From positions 46,438,001 through 46,502,000 of the forward strand of contig OZ231128.1 of NCBI GenBank assembly GCA_965153355.1: a DNA stretch of 64,000 nt, in the 5' to 3' direction. The translations under genes and the position numbers were made by a program. The notes beneath the pieces are model-generated. The model did not search any database. It saw only the letters and a list, made by a program, of their open reading frames with translations, and was not told the DNA's origin. Below, piece after piece: positions 59,581 to 64,000 of the stretch (position 1 is its first letter; each line of letters starts with the position of its first letter). Source of the stretch: Flaccisagitta enflata. Lineage: Eukaryota > Chaetognatha > Sagittoidea > Aphragmophora.

Positions 59581-59722
59581 ATAAGGCTGGTTACTTTGCA
59601 ATGCAGTCGCAGACGGTTGGGCGGGGTCAGTGGGATGAAAACCGCTCAATATTCAAAAATGTTACGGATGGACGGACAGAGGGACTGACTGACACGGCGA
59701 GGTGTAGAGTCGCGACTAAAAA
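59581..59722 (+). repeat. Tag-stem element, GTCGCG class
   Basis: ATAAGGCTGGTTACTTTGC, tag AGTCGCAGAC, GGTTGGGCGGGGTCAG, GACGGACAGAGGGACTG, then GAGTCGCGACTAAAAA with a shortened stem. Confidence 0.7.
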
Positions 59723-59734
59723 GAGAGAAGAGAG

Positions 59735-59762
59735 AAGAAAGAAAGAAAGAAAGAAAGAAGGA

Positions 59763-59821
<59 letters not shown>

Positions 59822-60870
59822 TGGAGAGGGAAACGGAAACCGTCGGAAAGAAATAAAAAGAGAAAACACAAAGGAAGAAAGGAAAACAGAAAGAGAGGAA
59901 AATGGAAAGGAAGAAAGGAAAACGTAAAGAAAGGAACATGAAAAGAAAGGAAGAAAGGAAAACGTAAAGAAAGAAAGGAAAATGGAAACATAATTCATAA
60001 GGAAAAAAAGGATAAAGAAAGAGAGGAAAACAGAACACTAGGAAGAACGAAAAGAGAAAGAAAGTAAAACAGAAAGAAAGGAAGAAAGGAAAATCGAAAG
60101 AAAGGAAGGAAGAAAAATTGAAAGAATGAAGGAAAGGAAAACGTAAAGAAAGGAAAACGTAAAGGAAAGGAAGAAAAGAAAACGTTTAGAAAGAAAGAAA
60201 GAAAATTGGAAAGAAAGAATGAAAGGAAAATAAAGAAAGGAAGAAATGAAAACGTAAATAAAGGAACTTAAAGGAAAGGAAGAAAGAAAAATGGAAAGAA
60301 AGGAAGAATGAAAAACGTAAAGAAAGAAAGGAAAATTGAAAGAAAAAAAAAAGAAAGGAAGAAAAAAAAACGAAAAAAAAAAAAGCAAGATCAAAAAACA
60401 GACAGCAAGGAATAAAGGAAAACGGAGAGAAAGAAAGGAAGATGGATCAAAAGGAAGAAAGGGAAATGTAAAAAGAGGAAGCAAAGGAAATAGAAAGGAA
60501 TGTAGGAAAACAGAATGAAGGGAAGAAAAGAAAACGGACAGAGAGGAAGAGAGGAAAACGGAAAAAAGGAAGAACAGAAAATGGACAGAAAGGAAGATCA
60601 GAAAACGGACAGGAAGGAAGAAATAAAAACGGAAAGAAAGAAAGAAAACAGAAGGAAAGGAAGAAAGGTAAATGGAAGGAAAGGAAAAAAAAAGAAGGAA
60701 AGGAAAACGGAAAAAAAGGAAAAGAAGAAAAGGAAAAACAAAAAGAAAAACAGGAAAACGGAAAAACGGAGAGGAAGTAAGGATGGAAGGAAAACGGAAT
60801 GAAAAGAAGAAAGAAAACAAAATGAAAAAAGAAAAGAAAACGAAAACAAAGAGACAGGTAAATGAAAAGT
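59735..60870 (+). repeat. Degenerate AAAG/GGAAA array, 1.1 kb
   Basis: Purine-only stretch of mixed AAAG, GGAAAAC and GGAAG units inside the hAT-like element. Confidence 0.88.
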
Positions 60871-60871
60871 A

Positions 60872-61486
60872 ACAAGGCCGGATACACGGGCCAAGACGGT
60901 GCGCCGGGCGTTATTAATTCTTAGACCTATCCCTAGCTCCATGAGACCTATCCCTAGCTCTATCCGACCTATCCCTAGCTTTATCAAACCTGTCCTGAGT
61001 TCTATAAGGCCTATCCCGAGCTCTATCAGACCTATCCCGAACTCTATGAGACCTATCCCGAGCTCTATCAGACATATCACCAGCTCTATCAGACCTATCC
61101 CCACCACTATCAGACCTATCTCTAGACCTATCCGACCTATCACCAGACCTATCTGACCTATCCCCAGCTTTATCAGACCTAACCGTAGCTTATTTAGTGA
61201 ATGAAATGACGAGTATCATCAATGATGAACAAAATGAGTTTTCAATTTATTTCAAACATTTTTAGCGATTTTTCATTTGAGCGTAACCGACGGATGGATG
61301 GACGGACAGAGCCTCTTATAGTGGTGCTATGGCGCCTTAGGGAATCATCCTGGCATATTTCTGAATCATTTCCAGTGATTTTTGCCTCTTTTTGAGATTT
61401 TAAACTCGAGCGCTACAGACCGACCAACCAACCAACGGACCGACAGACAGAGCCTCGTATAGAGGTGCTATGGCGCACCTAAAAAA
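60872..61486 (+). repeat. Tag-stem element, GGTGCG class, with minisatellite
   Basis: ACAAGGCCGGATACACGGG, tag GGTGCGCC, an 18-20 bp minisatellite (AGCTCTATCAGACCTATCCC-like, 60920-61185), two GACGGACAGAGCCTC...ATAG stem regions (61300-61335 and 61440-61486), final GGTGCTATGGCGCACC then TAAAAAA. The second arm complements the tag exactly although the first arm has changed. Confidence 0.72.
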
Positions 61487-61951
61487 GGGAAAACGGAAAG
61501 AAAACAGAAGTAAATGGAAAGAAAAAAAGCTAGACAGGAAATCATTTTAGTATCAATTATCAAGCAATTTTTCAATCGTCAGTCTGATAGAATTGACTTT
61601 TTTAATTCTTTTGTTACAATGCACTTCACCTCTGCATCATATAGTGCGGAGACTGAGTTGACAAAAGCGCGCCTTGAAAATGTTCGATTTAAAAACTGGC
61701 GTAGGGAAGATTCAGGGGAAAAACTGTTTTACCGCATTGCTGCAAACGAAAGCGAAATTTTGGTAGACTTTTATCAACTTTTTTTGTTCATTTTGTGAGC
61801 AATGAAGATACAAGGAGTTGAAGGTCGCGCAAGGTCTCAATCTTTCACAAATAGCAACTTGAGTATTTTTACCAACTTACATAAAGATTCATCAAGGTCG
61901 GCAATATGACCAGCCCTAGTGTATGAGTGTGTGTTTGTACATGCGTGAGAG

Positions 61952-61956
<5 letters not shown>

Positions 61957-62020
<64 letters not shown>

Positions 62021-62024
62021 AAAG

Positions 62025-62059
<35 letters not shown>

Positions 62060-62125
62060 AAAAAAAAGAAAAGAAAAAAAGGGGAAAAAAGAGAAAAAAA
62101 AAAGAAAAAAAGAGAGAGAAAAGCA
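61957..62125 (+). repeat. AG array and A-rich stretch
   Basis: AG to 62015, then an almost pure A/G stretch to 62125. Confidence 0.88.
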
Positions 62126-62640
62126 GGCAGACAGACAAACACACATATTCCGATTTCAGACAGAGAGGCACAGACAAACAGACAGACAGACTTACAGACA
62201 AACACAAAAACAGAATGACGACTTTGAGGTCTTGCAGAGAGAAAAAAAGATAAAAAGAGACAAAATTGCAAAAAAGACGGAAAAGATTCATAGCAAAAAA
62301 TGACAGAAAAAGACTAGCAGTGACAGACATACACAGCCATGCTTCTCTCTGCTTACTAAAGACTAGATTCATTGCCTTTGAGTCTCGACTTCTCCAAAAA
62401 GTTAAAGCTCTTGAAAATGCTGATACTGTTTTCAGAAATTAGGCGCAGTAAATGGCTAGGGGAATCACATTAGCGCATTACATAGCGCATTTCCTAGCGC
62501 ATTAGCGCATTTGCACCTGTAGAAAAGTGCAGATGAAGTTTAAGTTTCTAATTAATGTGAAGGGAGAAAAGCAGCCCTTGTAACTGGTAGGGCAAGTAGC
62601 GCATTGGCGCAAATGTCCGTTAAAGTTTCCTTGTGTGACA

Positions 62641-63285
<645 letters not shown>

Positions 63286-63934
63286 AAAAAAAAAGAGAAA
63301 TAGAAAGAAGGTATAGAAAACAGAACCAACAATCCTGGTTTCCGAGAACAAACGAGCAATACGTGGGCCACGTGGCATTGTCACTTTTCCAATAATAATG
63401 GTTTGGCATCCATTTGGCGTTGAAATGAGAAGTGTGGGAGTGAGCAAGCGCGCGAGTTTGGATAAGATGTTGGCAAGTAAGAATGTTAGAATACTAGTAT
63501 GCAACTGTGCGAGAGTACAAAAAGAGTGTACATGTGTGGAAGTGAAGGAGTATGGGAGTTAAGCAGTGAAGGAGAGCAGAAATTCTGAAAAGCAGCAACC
63601 CCCAAAAAAATGTTCGACTACTCGACTCAATAAAAAAGCCGCACTTTTTAAGGGCAAATTGTCATATCAAATTTCAAAATAACTAATTAAAATCTTAGAC
63701 CGTTAGAAAGCTCTTGAAAAGATCTTTCATTTGGCTCCAATCTGGCAATTCTAGTTCTATTCGTTTAGAAATGGCACAAGAAAGAGTAGGAACATTGTCA
63801 TTGTCAGTTTGCAATCCCATTGGAAAATGAGTATTTTGACAGGTATTTAGAAGATAACTTTGATAAGCATGAATATGAGGATATGAATATGCGAATGAAA
63901 ACATGATGTTCGTAAGGTTGAGAATGAGTGTAAG
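63286..63934. other. Nothing identified
   Basis: Unique sequence; 63690-63790 weakly resembles, in reverse, the 200-bp units seen at 140-500. Confidence 0.4.
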
Positions 63935-64000
63935 TGTATATAATTGAGTTCTCCCCCCCCCCCCCGTGGGGGGGAAAAATCAAAGGGTTTGGAGATGGGG
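63935..64000 (+). repeat. Poly-C/poly-G hairpin repeat, cut by window end
   Basis: GTGTATATAATTGAG, about 14 C, GTG, G run, then AAATCAAAGGGTTTGGAGAT, matching the reverse of 53210-53270. Confidence 0.6.

Larger units (their letters stand above)
59172..61918. mobile_element. hAT-like element, 2.7 kb, non-autonomous
   Basis: Ends TAGGGCTGGTCA / TGACCAGCCCTA, flanked by GTGTATGAG on both sides (59163-59171 and 61919-61927), a duplication of 8-9 bp. The interior is filled by tag-stem elements (59581, 60872) and a degenerate AAAG array; no transposase frame is visible. The left end is related to the sequence at 38781. Confidence 0.75.
58868..62640. mobile_element. Possible outer element with GCGCATTAGCGC-rich ends
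   Basis: The left end (ACACACAAAGAAACTT...GACATTTGCGC, 58868-58912) is repeated inverted at 62595-62640. Both ends carry several copies of AGCGCATTAGCGC. The hAT-like element 59172-61918 would be inserted within it. No target duplication was identified. Confidence 0.45.

Noticed and set aside
59627-60887. Phe/Leu/Ser-rich multi-pass membrane protein on the minus strand
   Set aside because: Complement of a degenerate AAAG array; several overlapping frames have the same look.

Overview
This window is animal genomic DNA. The only clear multi-exon gene is an extracellular-matrix gene of the FREM/FRAS1 family (CSPG-repeat proteins of basement membranes). It lies on the minus strand and its exons are split across nearly 50 kb. 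The rest is extremely rich in microsatellites, miniature transposons and nested repeats. Nothing prokaryotic is present. The phylum cannot be fixed from the sequence; a repeat-rich invertebrate fits best (inference).

Gene model, read right to left on the minus strand: exons E1 (50887-50765), E2 (47786-47630), E3 (45420-44488), E4 (24241-23938), E5 (23522-23164), E6 (12223-11988), E7 (11331-10995), E8 (8416-8219) and E9 (3074-2540). The exon names are mine. Every junction uses AG acceptors and GT donors, and every phase matches. The joined product gives an uninterrupted FREM-type N-terminal region followed by about six CSPG repeats, with the protein continuing beyond the left edge. The first coding exon(s) upstream of E1 were not found. 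Serine, threonine, aspartate and asparagine runs are inserted in the CSPG repeats. Most introns carry a microsatellite close to a splice site.

A segment of about 6.7 kb holding E2 and E3 occurs twice (32.12-38.78 kb and 43.93-50.76 kb), nearly identical, separated by about 5 kb that carries a truncated C2H2 zinc-finger ORF. A second duplication (26.56-27.07 and 27.73-28.25 kb) sits between long CT arrays. These are either recent rearrangements or assembly duplicates.

Mobile elements: hAT-like elements with 8-9 bp target duplications, a mariner-like MITE with TA duplications, a 1.5-kb foldback element, a LINE reverse-transcriptase remnant, a small element with 108-bp direct terminal repeats inserted into another repeat, and a family with 50-bp inverted termini carrying a 21-bp minisatellite. 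The most interesting is a short dispersed family with more than 20 full or partial copies. In it a short tag near one end matches the arm of a stem-loop at the other end, and tag and stem change together between copies.

Long low-complexity reading frames (poly-L/S/F/H/N/T/ER/CV) are translations of microsatellites, not genes.
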